Assembly (NCBI GenBank): GCA_964017155.1
Contig: OZ024861.1
Span: forward strand, 186,001-250,000
DNA: 64,000 nucleotides
Reading direction: 5' to 3'
Source of the DNA: Oasisia sp. SBJ-2009
Lineage: Eukaryota; Annelida; Polychaeta; Sabellida; Siboglinidae
Part shown: positions 37,851 through 52,400 of the stretch, piece after piece
Layout of the letters: the number at the start of each line of letters is the position of its first letter
Numbering within the stretch: the first letter of the stretch is position 1
Notes under the pieces: generated by a model
Told to the model about the DNA's origin: nothing
Databases searched by the model: none
Seen by the model: only the letters and a program-made list of their open reading frames with translations
Translations under genes and position numbers: made by a program

Positions 37851-39865
37851 CTTGTACATAAGTGCCAAATAGTGAAATACTGAAAACAAATTGAGAGTAT
37901 ACGTGCTTTTATGAGAGATTGCGCGTGAAGGTACGCGCCCGCAAGTGTTGGCACTTATGTACAAGTCGGGCCCACCTCAATTTTGGTAACATAACTGTAT
38001 TTTTGCCAACATTTGATACTTGATTTTGTTAATTCAATCAATTATATTCATCTTGCGCATATTTATGTTTTATATACAGCGCGTCTTAGCAGACTTTTGA
38101 GGCCGAAAAGACAGCGCGGTCGGCATAAACAAACTGTTTATCGCTCATTTCATATGCTCAGCGCAGTGACATGCACCGCTGCGCTTGCGACTGGAAAAAT
38201 CGCGCTGTCTTTTCGACCTCAAAAGTTTGCCAAGACGCGCTGTTTATAAAACATAAATACGCGCAAGATGATTATAATTGAATGAATTAATTTAATCAAG
38301 TATCAAATGTTGGCAAAAATACTGATATAATAGCAACATTGAGGTGGGTCCGACTTGTACATAAGTGCCAAATAGTGAAATACTGAAAACAAATTGGGAG
38401 TATACGTGCTTTTATGAGAGAGTGCGCGTGAAGTTGCGCGCCCGCAAGTGTAGGCATTTATGTACAAGTCGGGCCCACCTCAATTTTGGTATTATAACTG
38501 TATCTTTGCCAACATTTGATACTTGATTTTGTTAATTCAATCAATTATAATCATCTGGCGCATATTAATGTTTTATATACAGCGCGTCTTAGCAGACTTT
38601 TGAGGTCGAAAAGACAGCGTGGTCGGCATAAACAAACTGTTTATCGCTCATTTCATATGCACAGCGCAGTAACATGCACCGCTGCGCTTGCGACTGGCAC
38701 AAATCGCGCTGTCTTTTCGACCTCAAAAGTTTGCCAAGACGCGCTGTTTATAGAACATAAATACGCGCAAGATGATTAAAATTGAATGAATTAATTTAAT
38801 CAAGTATCAAATGTTGGCAAAAATACTGATATAATAGCAACATTGAGGTGTTTCCGACTTGTACATAAGTGCCAAATAGTGAAATACTGAAAACAAATTG
38901 AGAGTATACGTGCTTTTATGAGAGATTGCGCGTGAAGGTACGCGCCCGCAAGTGTTGGCACTTATGTACAAGTCGGGCCCACCTCAATTTTGGTATCCTA
39001 ACTGTATTTTTGCCAACATTTGATACTTGATTTTGTTAATTCAATCAATTATAATCATCTGGCGCATATTAATGTTTTATATACAGCGCGTCTTAGCAGA
39101 CTTTTGAGGTCGAAAAGACAGCGTGGTCGGCATAAACAAACTGTTTATCGCTCATTTCATATGCACAGCGCAGTAACATGCACCGCTGCGCTTGCGACTG
39201 GCACAAATCGCGCTGTCTTTTCGACCTCAAAAGTTTGCCAAGACGCGCTGTTTATAGAACATAAATACGCGCAAGATGATTAAAATTGAATGAATTAATT
39301 TAATCAAGTATCAAATGTTGGCAAAAATACTGATATAATAGCAACATTGAGGTGTTTCCGACTTGTACATAAGTGCCAAATAGTGAAATACTGAAAACAA
39401 ATTGAGAGTATACGTGCTTTTATGAGAGATTGCGCGTGAAGGTACGCGCCCGCAAGTGTTGGCACTTATGTACAAGTCGGGCCCACCTCAATTTTGGTAT
39501 CCTAACTGTATTTTTGCCAACATTTGATACTTGATTTTGTTAATTCAATCAATTATAATCATCTGGCGCATATTAATGTTTTATATACAGCGCGTCTTAG
39601 CAGACTTTTGAGGTCGAAAAGACAGCGTGGTCGGCATAAACAAACTGTTTATCGCTCATTTCATATGCACAGCGCAGTAACATGCACCGCTGCGCTTGCG
39701 ACTGGCACAAATCGCGCTGTCTTTTCGACCTCAAAAGTTTGCCAAGACGCGCTGTTTATAGAACATAAATACGCGCAAGATGATTAAAATTGAATGAATT
39801 AATTTAATCAAGTATCAAATGTTGGCAAAAATACTGATATAATAGCAACATTGAGGTGTTTCCGA
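37851..39865 (+). repeat. Tetramer HOR unit, 2015 bp (M1-M2-M3-M3)
   Basis: M1 37851, M2 38354, M3 38858, M3 39362. Both last units have tatcctaac and beta bodies, so one M3 was gained. The M1 has a private ggtaacataac near 37988. Regular trimers resume at 39866, 41377, 42888, 44399 and 45910. Confidence 0.9.
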
Positions 39866-42800
39866 CTTGTACATAAGTGCCAAATAGTGAAATACTGAAA
39901 ACAAATTGAGAGTATACGTGCTTTTATGAGAGATTGCGCGTGAAGGTACGCGCCCGCAAGTGTTGGCACTTATGTACAAGTCGGGCCCACCTCAATTTTG
40001 GTATCATAACTGTATTTTTGCCAACATTTGATACTTGATTTTGTTAATTCAATCAATTATATTCATCTTGCGCATATTTATGTTTTATATACAGCGCGTC
40101 TTAGCAGACTTTTGAGGCCGAAAAGACAGCGCGGTCGGCATAAACAAACTGTTTATCGCTCATTTCATATGCTCAGCGCAGTGACATGCACCGCTGCGCT
40201 TGCGACTGGAAAAATCGCGCTGTCTTTTCGACCTCAAAAGTTTGCCAAGACGCGCTGTTTATAAAACATAAATACGCGCAAGATGATTATAATTGAATGA
40301 ATTAATTTAATCAAGTATCAAATGTTGGCAAAAATACTGATATAATAGCAACATTGAGGTGGGTCCGACTTGTACATAAGTGCCAAATAGTGAAATACTG
40401 AAAACAAATTGGGAGTATACGTGCTTTTATGAGAGAGTGCGCGTGAAGTTGCGCGCCCGCAAGTGTAGGCATTTATGTACAAGTCGGGCCCACCTCAATT
40501 TTGGTATTATAACTGTATCTTTGCCAACATTTGATACTTGATTTTGTTAATTCAATCAATTATAATCATCTGGCGCATATTAATGTTTTATATACAGCGC
40601 GTCTTAGCAGACTTTTGAGGTCGAAAAGACAGCGTGGTCGGCATAAACAAACTGTTTATCGCTCATTTCATATGCACAGCGCAGTAACATGCACCGCTGC
40701 GCTTGCGACTGGCACAAATCGCGCTGTCTTTTCGACCTCAAAAGTTTGCCAAGACGCGCTGTTTATAGAACATAAATACGCGCAAGATGATTAAAATTGA
40801 ATGAATTAATTTAATCAAGTATCAAATGTTGGCAAAAATACTGATATAATAGCAACATTGAGGTGTTTCCGACTTGTACATAAGTGCCAAATAGTGAAAT
40901 ACTGAAAACAAATTGAGAGTATACGTGCTTTTATGAGAGATTGCGCGTGAAGGTACGCGCCCGCAAGTGTTGGCACTTATGTACAAGTCGGGCCCACCTC
41001 AATTTTGGTATCCTAACTGTATTTTTGCCAACATTTGATACTTGATTTTGTTAATTCAATCAATTATAATCATCTGGCGCATATTAATGTTTTATATACA
41101 GCGCGTCTTAGCAGACTTTTGAGGTCGAAAAGACAGCGTGGTCGGCATAAACAAACTGTTTATCGCTCATTTCATATGCACAGCGCAGTAACATGCACCG
41201 CTGCGCTTGCGACTGGCACAAATCGCGCTGTCTTTTCGACCTCAAAAGTTTGCCAAGACGCGCTGTTTATAGAACATAAATACGCGCAAGATGATTAAAA
41301 TTGAATGAATTAATTTAATCAAGTATCAAATGTTGGCAAAAATACTGATATAATAGCAACATTGAGGTGTTTCCGACTTGTACATAAGTGCCAAATAGTG
41401 AAATACTGAAAACAAATTGAGAGTATACGTGCTTTTATGAGAGATTGCGCGTGAAGGTACGCGCCCGCAAGTGTTGGCACTTATGTACAAGTCGGGCCCA
41501 CCTCAATTTTGGTATCATAACTGTATTTTTGCCAACATTTGATACTTGATTTTGTTAATTCAATCAATTATATTCATCTTGCGCATATTTATGTTTTATA
41601 TACAGCGCGTCTTAGCAGACTTTTGAGGCCGAAAAGACAGCGCGGTCGGCATAAACAAACTGTTTATCGCTCATTTCATATGCTCAGCGCAGTGACATGC
41701 ACCGCTGCGCTTGCGACTGGAAAAATCGCGCTGTCTTTTCGACCTCAAAAGTTTGCCAAGACGCGCTGTTTATAAAACATAAATACGCGCAAGATGATTA
41801 TAATTGAATGAATTAATTTAATCAAGTATCAAATGTTGGCAAAAATACTGATATAATAGCAACATTGAGGTGGGTCCGACTTGTACATAAGTGCCAAATA
41901 GTGAAATACTGAAAACAAATTGGGAGTATACGTGCTTTTATGAGAGAGTGCGCGTGAAGTTGCGCGCCCGCAAGTGTAGGCATTTATGTACAAGTCGGGC
42001 CCACCTCAATTTTGGTATTATAACTGTATCTTTGCCAACATTTGATACTTGATTTTGTTAATTCAATCAATTATAATCATCTGGCGCATATTAATGTTTT
42101 ATATACAGCGCGTCTTAGCAGACTTTTGAGGTCGAAAAGACAGCGTGGTCGGCATAAACAAACTGTTTATCGCTCATTTCATATGCACAGCGCAGTAACA
42201 TGCACCGCTGCGCTTGCGACTGGCACAAATCGCGCTGTCTTTTCGACCTCAAAAGTTTGCCAAGACGCGCTGTTTATAGAACATAAATACGCGCAAGATG
42301 ATTAAAATTGAATGAATTAATTTAATCAAGTATCAAATGTTGGCAAAAATACTGATATAATAGCAACATTGAGGTGTTTCCGACTTGTACATAAGTGCCA
42401 AATAGTGAAATACTGAAAACAAATTGAGAGTATACGTGCTTTTATGAGAGATTGCGCGTGAAGGTACGCGCCCGCAAGTGTTGGCACTTATGTACAAGTC
42501 GGGCCCACCTCAATTTTGGTATCCTAACTGTATTTTTGCCAACATTTGATACTTGATTTTGTTAATTCAATCAATTATAATCATCTGGCGCATATTAATG
42601 TTTTATATACAGCGCGTCTTAGCAGACTTTTGAGGTCGAAAAGACAGCGTGGTCGGCATAAACAAACTGTTTATCGCTCATTTCATATGCACAGCGCAGT
42701 AACATGCACCGCTGCGCTTGCGACTGGCACAAATCGCGCTGTCTTTTCGACCTCAAAAGTTTGCCAAGACGCGCTGTTTATAGAACATAAATACGCGCAA

Positions 42801-45800
42801 GATGATTAAAATTGAATGAATTAATTTAATCAAGTATCAAATGTTGGCAAAAATACTGATATAATAGCAACATTGAGGTGTTTCCGACTTGTACATAAGT
42901 GCCAAATAGTGAAATACTGAAAACAAATTGAGAGTATACGTGCTTTTATGAGAGATTGCGCGTGAAGGTACGCGCCCGCAAGTGTTGGCACTTATGTACA
43001 AGTCGGGCCCACCTCAATTTTGGTATCATAACTGTATTTTTGCCAACATTTGATACTTGATTTTGTTAATTCAATCAATTATATTCATCTTGCGCATATT
43101 TATGTTTTATATACAGCGCGTCTTAGCAGACTTTTGAGGCCGAAAAGACAGCGCGGTCGGCATAAACAAACTGTTTATCGCTCATTTCATATGCTCAGCG
43201 CAGTGACATGCACCGCTGCGCTTGCGACTGGAAAAATCGCGCTGTCTTTTCGACCTCAAAAGTTTGCCAAGACGCGCTGTTTATAAAACATAAATACGCG
43301 CAAGATGATTATAATTGAATGAATTAATTTAATCAAGTATCAAATGTTGGCAAAAATACTGATATAATAGCAACATTGAGGTGGGTCCGACTTGTACATA
43401 AGTGCCAAATAGTGAAATACTGAAAACAAATTGGGAGTATACGTGCTTTTATGAGAGAGTGCGCGTGAAGTTGCGCGCCCGCAAGTGTAGGCATTTATGT
43501 ACAAGTCGGGCCCACCTCAATTTTGGTATTATAACTGTATCTTTGCCAACATTTGATACTTGATTTTGTTAATTCAATCAATTATAATCATCTGGCGCAT
43601 ATTAATGTTTTATATACAGCGCGTCTTAGCAGACTTTTGAGGTCGAAAAGACAGCGTGGTCGGCATAAACAAACTGTTTATCGCTCATTTCATATGCACA
43701 GCGCAGTAACATGCACCGCTGCGCTTGCGACTGGCACAAATCGCGCTGTCTTTTCGACCTCAAAAGTTTGCCAAGACGCGCTGTTTATAGAACATAAATA
43801 CGCGCAAGATGATTAAAATTGAATGAATTAATTTAATCAAGTATCAAATGTTGGCAAAAATACTGATATAATAGCAACATTGAGGTGTTTCCGACTTGTA
43901 CATAAGTGCCAAATAGTGAAATACTGAAAACAAATTGAGAGTATACGTGCTTTTATGAGAGATTGCGCGTGAAGGTACGCGCCCGCAAGTGTTGGCACTT
44001 ATGTACAAGTCGGGCCCACCTCAATTTTGGTATCCTAACTGTATTTTTGCCAACATTTGATACTTGATTTTGTTAATTCAATCAATTATAATCATCTGGC
44101 GCATATTAATGTTTTATATACAGCGCGTCTTAGCAGACTTTTGAGGTCGAAAAGACAGCGTGGTCGGCATAAACAAACTGTTTATCGCTCATTTCATATG
44201 CACAGCGCAGTAACATGCACCGCTGCGCTTGCGACTGGCACAAATCGCGCTGTCTTTTCGACCTCAAAAGTTTGCCAAGACGCGCTGTTTATAGAACATA
44301 AATACGCGCAAGATGATTAAAATTGAATGAATTAATTTAATCAAGTATCAAATGTTGGCAAAAATACTGATATAATAGCAACATTGAGGTGTTTCCGACT
44401 TGTACATAAGTGCCAAATAGTGAAATACTGAAAACAAATTGAGAGTATACGTGCTTTTATGAGAGATTGCGCGTGAAGGTACGCGCCCGCAAGTGTTGGC
44501 ACTTATGTACAAGTCGGGCCCACCTCAATTTTGGTATCATAACTGTATTTTTGCCAACATTTGATACTTGATTTTGTTAATTCAATCAATTATATTCATC
44601 TTGCGCATATTTATGTTTTATATACAGCGCGTCTTAGCAGACTTTTGAGGCCGAAAAGACAGCGCGGTCGGCATAAACAAACTGTTTATCGCTCATTTCA
44701 TATGCTCAGCGCAGTGACATGCACCGCTGCGCTTGCGACTGGAAAAATCGCGCTGTCTTTTCGACCTCAAAAGTTTGCCAAGACGCGCTGTTTATAAAAC
44801 ATAAATACGCGCAAGATGATTATAATTGAATGAATTAATTTAATCAAGTATCAAATGTTGGCAAAAATACTGATATAATAGCAACATTGAGGTGGGTCCG
44901 ACTTGTACATAAGTGCCAAATAGTGAAATACTGAAAACAAATTGGGAGTATACGTGATTTTATGAGAGAGTGCGCGTGAAGTTGCGCGCCCGCAAGTGTA
45001 GGCATTTATGTACAAGTCGGGCCCACCTCAATTTTGGTATTATAACTGTATCTTTGCCAACATTTGATACTTGATTTTGTTAATTCAATCAATTATAATC
45101 ATCTGGCGCATATTAATGTTTTATATACAGCGCGTCTTAGCAGACTTTTGAGGTCGAAAAGACAGCGTGGTCGGCATAAACAAACTGTTTATCGCTCATT
45201 TCATATGCACAGCGCAGTAACATGCACCGCTGCGCTTGCGACTGGCACAAATCGCGCTGTCTTTTCGACCTCAAAAGTTTGCCAAGACGCGCTGTTTATA
45301 GAACATAAATACGCGCAAGATGATTAAAATTGAATGAATTAATTTAATCAAGTATCAAATGTTGGCAAAAATACTGATATAATAGCAACATTGAGGTGTT
45401 TCCGACTTGTACATAAGTGCCAAATAGTGAAATACTGAAAACAAATTGAGAGTATACGTGCTTTTATGAGAGATTGCGCGTGAAGGTACGCGCCCGCAAG
45501 TGTTGGCACTTATGTACAAGTCGGGCCCACCTCAATTTTGGTATCCTAACTGTATTTTTGCCAACATTTGATACTTGATTTTGTTAATTCAATCAATTAT
45601 AATCATCTGGCGCATATTAATGTTTTATATACAGCGCGTCTTAGCAGACTTTTGAGGTCGAAAAGACAGCGTGGTCGGCATAAACAAACTGTTTATCGCT
45701 CATTTCATATGCACAGCGCAGTAACATGCACCGCTGCGCTTGCGACTGGCACAAATCGCGCTGTCTTTTCGACCTCAAAAGTTTGCCAAGACGCGCTGTT

Positions 45801-46412
45801 TATAGAACATAAATACGCGCAAGATGATTAAAATTGAATGAATTAATTTAATCAAGTATCAAATGTTGGCAAAAATACTGATATAATAGCAACATTGAGG
45901 TGTTTCCGACTTGTACATAAGTGCCAAATAGTGAAATACTGAAAACAAATTGAGAGTATACGTGCTTTTATGAGAGATTGCGCGTGAAGGTACGCGCCCG
46001 CAAGTGTTGGCACTTATGTACAAGTCGGGCCCACCTCAATTTTGGTATCATAACTGTATTTTTGCCAACATTTGATACTTGATTTTGTTAATTCAATCAA
46101 TTATATTCATCTTGCGCATATTTATGTTTTATATACAGCGCGTCTTAGCAGACTTTTGAGGCCGAAAAGACAGCGCGGTCGGCATAAACAAACTGTTTAT
46201 CGCTCATTTCATATGCTCAGCGCAGTGACATGCACCGCTGCGCTTGCGACTGGAAAAATCGCGCTGTCTTTTCGACCTCAAAAGTTTGCCAAGACGCGCT
46301 GTTTATAAAACATAAATACGCGCAAGATGATTATAATTGAATGAATTAATTTAATCAAGTATCAAATGTTGGCAAAAATACTGATATAATAGCAACATTG
46401 AGGTGGGTCCGA

Positions 46413-49400
46413 CTTGTACATAAGTGCCAAATAGTGAAATACTGAAAACAAATTGGGAGTATACGTGCTTTTATGAGAGAGTGCGCGTGAAGTTGCGCGC
46501 CCGCAAGTGTAGGCATTTATGTACAAGTCGGGCCCACCTCAATTTTGGTATTATAACTGTATCTTTGCCAACATTTGATACTTGATTTTGTTAATTCAAT
46601 CAATTATAATCATCTGGCGCATATTAATGTTTTATATACAGCGCGTCTTAGCAGACTTTTGAGGTCGAAAAGACAGCGTGGTCGGCATAAACAAACTGTT
46701 TATCGCTCATTTCATATGCACAGCGCAGTAACATGCACCGCTGCGCTTGCGACTGGCACAAATCGCGCTGTCTTTTCGACCTCAAAAGTTTGCCAAGACG
46801 CGCTGTTTATAGAACATAAATACGCGCAAGATGATTAAAATTGAATGAATTAATTTAATCAAGTATCAAATGTTGGCAAAAATACTGATATAATAGCAAC
46901 ATTGAGGTGTTTCCGACTTGTACATAAGTGCCAAATAGTGAAATACTGAAAACAAATTGAGAGTATACGTGCTTTTATGAGAGATTGCGCGTGAAGGTAC
47001 GCGCCCGCAAGTGTTGGCACTTATGTACAAGTCGGGCCCACCTCAATTTTGGTATCCTAACTGTATTTTTGCCAACATTTGATACTTGATTTTGTTAATT
47101 CAATCAATTATAATCATCTGGCGCATATTAATGTTTTATATACAGCGCGTCTTAGCAGACTTTTGAGGTCGAAAAGACAGCGTGGTCGGCATAAACAAAC
47201 TGTTTATCGCTCATTTCATATGCACAGCGCAGTAACATGCACCGCTGCGCTTGCGACTGGCACAAATCGCGCTGTCTTTTCGACCTCAAAAGTTTGCCAA
47301 GACGCGCTGTTTATAGAACATAAATACGCGCAAGATGATTAAAATTGAATGAATTAATTTAATCAAGTATCAAATGTTGGCAAAAATACTGATATAATAG
47401 CAACATTGAGGTGTTTCCGACTTGTACATAAGTGCCAAATAGTGAAATACTGAAAACAAATTGAGAGTATACGTGCTTTTATGAGAGATTGCGCGTGAAG
47501 GTACGCGCCCGCAAGTGTTGGCACTTATGTACAAGTCGGGCCCACCTCAATTTTGGTATCATAACTGTATTTTTGCCAACATTTGATACTTGATTTTGTT
47601 AATTCAATCAATTATATTCATCTTGCGCATATTTATGTTTTATATACAGCGCGTCTTAGCAGACTTTTGAGGCCGAAAAGACAGCGCGGTCGGCATAAAC
47701 AAACTGTTTATCGCTCATTTCATATGCTCAGCGCAGTGACATGCACCGCTGCGCTTGCGACTGGAAAAATCGCGCTGTCTTTTCGACCTCAAAAGTTTGC
47801 CAAGACGCGCTGTTTATAAAACATAAATACGCGCAAGATGATTATAATTGAATGAATTAATTTAATCAAGTATCAAATTTTGGCAAAAATACTGATATAA
47901 TAGCAACATTGAGGTGGGTCCGACTTGTACATAAGTGCCAAATAGTGAAATACTGAAAACAAATTGGGAGTATACGTGCTTTTATGAGAGAGTGCGCGTG
48001 AAGTTGCGCGCCCGCAAGTGTAGGCATTTATGTACAAGTCGGGCCCACCTCAATTTTGGTATTATAACTGTATCTTTGCCAACATTTGATACTTGATTTT
48101 GTTAATTCAATCAATTATAATCATCTGGCGCATATTAATGTTTTATATACAGCGCGTCTTAGCAGACTTTTGAGGTCGAAAAGACAGCGTGGTCGGCATA
48201 AACAAACTGTTTATCGCTCATTTCATATGCACAGCGCAGTAACATGCACCGCTGCGCTTGCGACTGGCACAAATCGCGCTGTCTTTTCGACCTCAAAAGT
48301 TTGCCAAGACGCGCTGTTTATAGAACATAAATACGCGCAAGATGATTAAAATTGAATGAATTAATTTAATCAAGTATCAAATGTTGGCAAAAATACTGAT
48401 ATAATAGCAACATTGAGGTGTTTCCGACTTGTACATAAGTGCCAAATAGTGAAATACTGAAAACAAATTGAGAGTATACGTGCTTTTATGAGAGATTGCG
48501 CGTGAAGGTACGCGCCCGCAAGTGTTGGCACTTATGTACAAGTCGGGCCCACCTCAATTTTGGTATCATAACTGTATTTTTGCCAACATTTGATACTTGA
48601 TTTTGTTAATTCAATCAATTATATTCATCTTGCGCATATTTATGTTTTATATACAGCGCGTCTTAGCAGACTTTTGAGGCCGAAAAGACAGCGCGGTCGG
48701 CATAAACAAACTGTTTATCGCTCATTTCATATGCTCAGCGCAGTGACATGCACCGCTGCGCTTGCGACTGGAAAAATCGCGCTGTCTTTTCGACCTCAAA
48801 AGTTTGCCAAGACGCGCTGTTTATAAAACATAAATACGCGCAAGATGATTATAATTGAATGAATTAATTTAATCAAGTATCAAATGTTGGCAAAAATACT
48901 GATATAATAGCAACATTGAGGTGGGTCCGACTTGTACATAAGTGCCAAATAGTGAAATACTGAAAACAAATTGGGAGTATACGTGCTTTTATGAGAGAGT
49001 GCGCGTGAAGTTGCGCGCCCGCAAGTGTAGGCATTTATGTACAAGTCGGGCCCACCTCAATTTTGGTATTATAACTGTATCTTTGCCAACATTTGATACT
49101 TGATTTTGTTAATTCAATCAATTATAATCATCTGGCGCATATTAATGTTTTATATACAGCGCGTCTTAGCAGACTTTTGAGGTCGAAAAGACAGCGTGGT
49201 CGGCATAAACAAACTGTTTATCGCTCATTTCATATGCACAGCGCAGTAACATGCACCGCTGCGCTTGCGACTGGCACAAATCGCGCTGTCTTTTCGACCT
49301 CAAAAGTTTGCCAAGACGCGCTGTTTATAGAACATAAATACGCGCAAGATGATTAAAATTGAATGAATTAATTTAATCAAGTATCAAATGTTGGCAAAAA

Positions 49401-52400
49401 TACTGATATAATAGCAACATTGAGGTGTTTCCGACTTGTACTTAAGTGCCAAATAGTGAAATACTGAAAACAAATTGAGAGTATACGTGCTTTTATGAGA
49501 GATTGCGCGTGAAGGTACGCGCCCGCAAGTGTTGGCACTTATGTACAAGTCGGGCCCACCTCAATTTTGGTATCCTAACTGTATTTTTGCCAACATTTGA
49601 TACTTGATTTTGTTAATTCAATCAATTATAATCATCTGGCGCATATTAATGTTTTATATACAGCGCGTCTTAGCAGACTTTTGAGGTCGAAAAGACAGCG
49701 TGGTCGGCATAAACAAACTGTTTATCGCTCATTTCATATGCACAGCGCAGTAACATGCACCGCTGCGCTTGCGACTGGCACAAATCGCGCTGTCTTTTCG
49801 ACCTCAAAAGTTTGCCAAGACGCGCTGTTTATAGAACATAAATACGCGCAAGATGATTAAAATTGAATGAATTAATTTAATCAAGTATCAAATGTTGGCA
49901 AAAATACTGATATAATAGCAACATTGAGGTGTTTCCGACTTGTACATAAGTGCCAAATAGTGAAATACTGAAAACAAATTGAGAGTATACGTGCTTTTAT
50001 GAGAGATTGCGCGTGAAGGTACGCGCCCGCAAGTGTTGGCACTTATGTACAAGTCGGGCCCACCTCAATTTTGGTATCATAACTGTATTTTTGCCAACAT
50101 TTGATACTTGATTTTGTTAATTCAATCAATTATATTCATCTTGCGCATATTTATGTTTTATATACAGCGCGTCTTAGCAGACTTTTGAGGCCGAAAAGAC
50201 AGCGCGGTCGGCATAAACAAACTGTTTATCGCTCATTTCATATGCTCAGCGCAGTGACATGCACCGCTGCGCTTGCGACTGGAAAAATCGCGCTGTCTTT
50301 TCGACCTCAAAAGTTTGCCAAGACGCGCTGTTTATAAAACATAAATACGCGCAAGATGATTATAATTGAATGAATTAATTTAATCAAGTATCAAATGTTG
50401 GCAAAAATACTGATATAATAGCAACATTGAGGTGGGTCCGACTTGTACATAAGTGCCAAATAGTGAAATACTGAAAACAAATTGGGAGTATACGTGCTTT
50501 TATGAGAGAGTGCGCGTGAAGTTGCGCGCCCGCAAGTGTAGGCATTTATGTACAAGTCGGGCCCACCTCAATTTTGGTATTATAACTGTATCTTTGCCAA
50601 CATTTGATACTTGATTTTGTTAATTCAATCAATTATAATCATCTGGCGCATATTAATGTTTTATATACAGCGCGTCTTAGCAGACTTTTGAGGTCGAAAA
50701 GACAGCGTGGTCGGCATAAACAAACTGTTTATCGCTCATTTCATATGCACAGCGCAGTAACATGCACCGCTGCGCTTGCGACTGGCACAAATCGCGCTGT
50801 CTTTTCGACCTCAAAAGTTTGCCAAGACGCGCTGTTTATAGAACATAAATACGCGCAAGATGATTAAAATTGAATGAATTAATTTAATCAAGTATCAAAT
50901 GTTGGCAAAAATACTGATATAATAGCAACATTGAGGTGTTTCCGACTTGTACATAAGTGCCAAATAGTGAAATACTGAAAACAAATTGAGAGTATACGTG
51001 CTTTTATGAGAGATTGCGCGTGAAGGTACGCGCCCGCAAGTGTTGGCACTTATGTACAAGTCGGGCCCACCTCAATTTTGGTATCCTAACTGTATTTTTG
51101 CCAACATTTGATACTTGATTTTGTTAATTCAATCAATTATATTCATCTTGCGCATATTTATGTTTTATATACAGCGCGTCTTAGCAGACTTTTGAGGCCG
51201 AAAAGACAGCGCGGTCGGCATAAACAAACTGTTTATCGCTCATTTCATATGCTCAGCGCAGTGACATGCACCGCTGCGCTTGCGACTGGAAAAATCGCGC
51301 TGTCTTTTCGACCTCAAAAGTTTGCCAAGACGCGCTGTTTATAAAACATAAATACGCGCAAGATGATTATAATTGAATTAATTAATTTAATCAAGTATCA
51401 AATGTTGGCAACAATACTGATATAATAGCAACATTGAGGTGTTTCCGACTTGTACATCAGTGCCAAATAGTGAAATACTGAAAACAAATTGAGAGTATAC
51501 GTGCTTTTATGAGAGATTGCGCGTGAAGGTACGCGCCCGCAAGTGTTGGCACTTATGTACAAGTCGGGCCCACCTCAATTTTGGTATCATAACTGTATTT
51601 TTGCCAACATTTGATACTTGATTTTGTTAATTCAATCAATTATATTCATCTTGCGCATATTTATGTTTTATATACAGCGCGTCTTAGCAGACTTTTGAGG
51701 CCGAAAAGACAGCGCGGTCGGCATAAACAAACTGTTTATCGCTCATTTCATATGCTCAGCGCAGTGACATGCACCGCTGCGCTTGCGACTGGAAAAATCG
51801 CGCTGTCTTTTCGACCTCAAAAGTTTGCCAAGACGCGCTGTTTATAAAACATAAATACGCGCAAGATGATTATAATTGAATGAATTAATTTAATCAAGTA
51901 TCAAATGTTGGCAAAAATACTGATATAATAGCAACATTGAGGTGTTTCCGACTTGTACATAAGTGCCAAATAGTGAAATACTGAAAACAAATTGAGAGTA
52001 TACGTGCTTTTATGAGAGATTGCGCGTGAAGGTACGGGCCCGCAAGTGTTGGCACTTATGTACAAGTCGGGCCCACCTCAATTTTGGTATCGTAACTGTA
52101 TTTTTGCCAACATTTGATACTTGATTTTGTTAATTCAATCAATTATATTCATCTTGCGCATATTTATGTTTTATATACAGCGCGTCTTAGCAGACTTTTG
52201 AGGCCGAAAAACAGCGCGGTCGGCATAAACAAACTGTTTATCGCTCATTTCATATGCTCAGCGCAATGACATGCACCGCTGCGCTTGCGACTGGAAAAAT
52301 CGCGCTGTCTTTTCGACCTCAAAAGTTTGCCAAGACGCGCTGTTTATAAAACATAAATACGCGCAAGATGATTATAATTGAATGAATTAATTTAATCAAG

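Larger units (their letters stand above)
18206..46412 (+). repeat. Trimer higher-order repeat array (1511-bp HOR)
   Basis: From 18206 the units fall into a regular M1-M2-M3 order, entering in phase at M2 (18206) and M3 (18710). M1 is H1-alpha (503 bp, tatcataac). M2 is H2-beta (504 bp, tattataac). M3 is H1-beta (504 bp, tatcctaac). M1 starts are 19214, 20725, 22236, 23747, 25258, 26769, 28280, 30799, 33318, 34829, 36340, 37851, 39866, 41377, 42888, 44399 and 45910. The common spacing of 1511 bp becomes 2519 bp twice and 2015 bp once. Units read as almost identical; isolated private bases include one near 37988 (ggtaacataac) and one at 44957 (cgtgattttatg). Confidence 0.95.
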
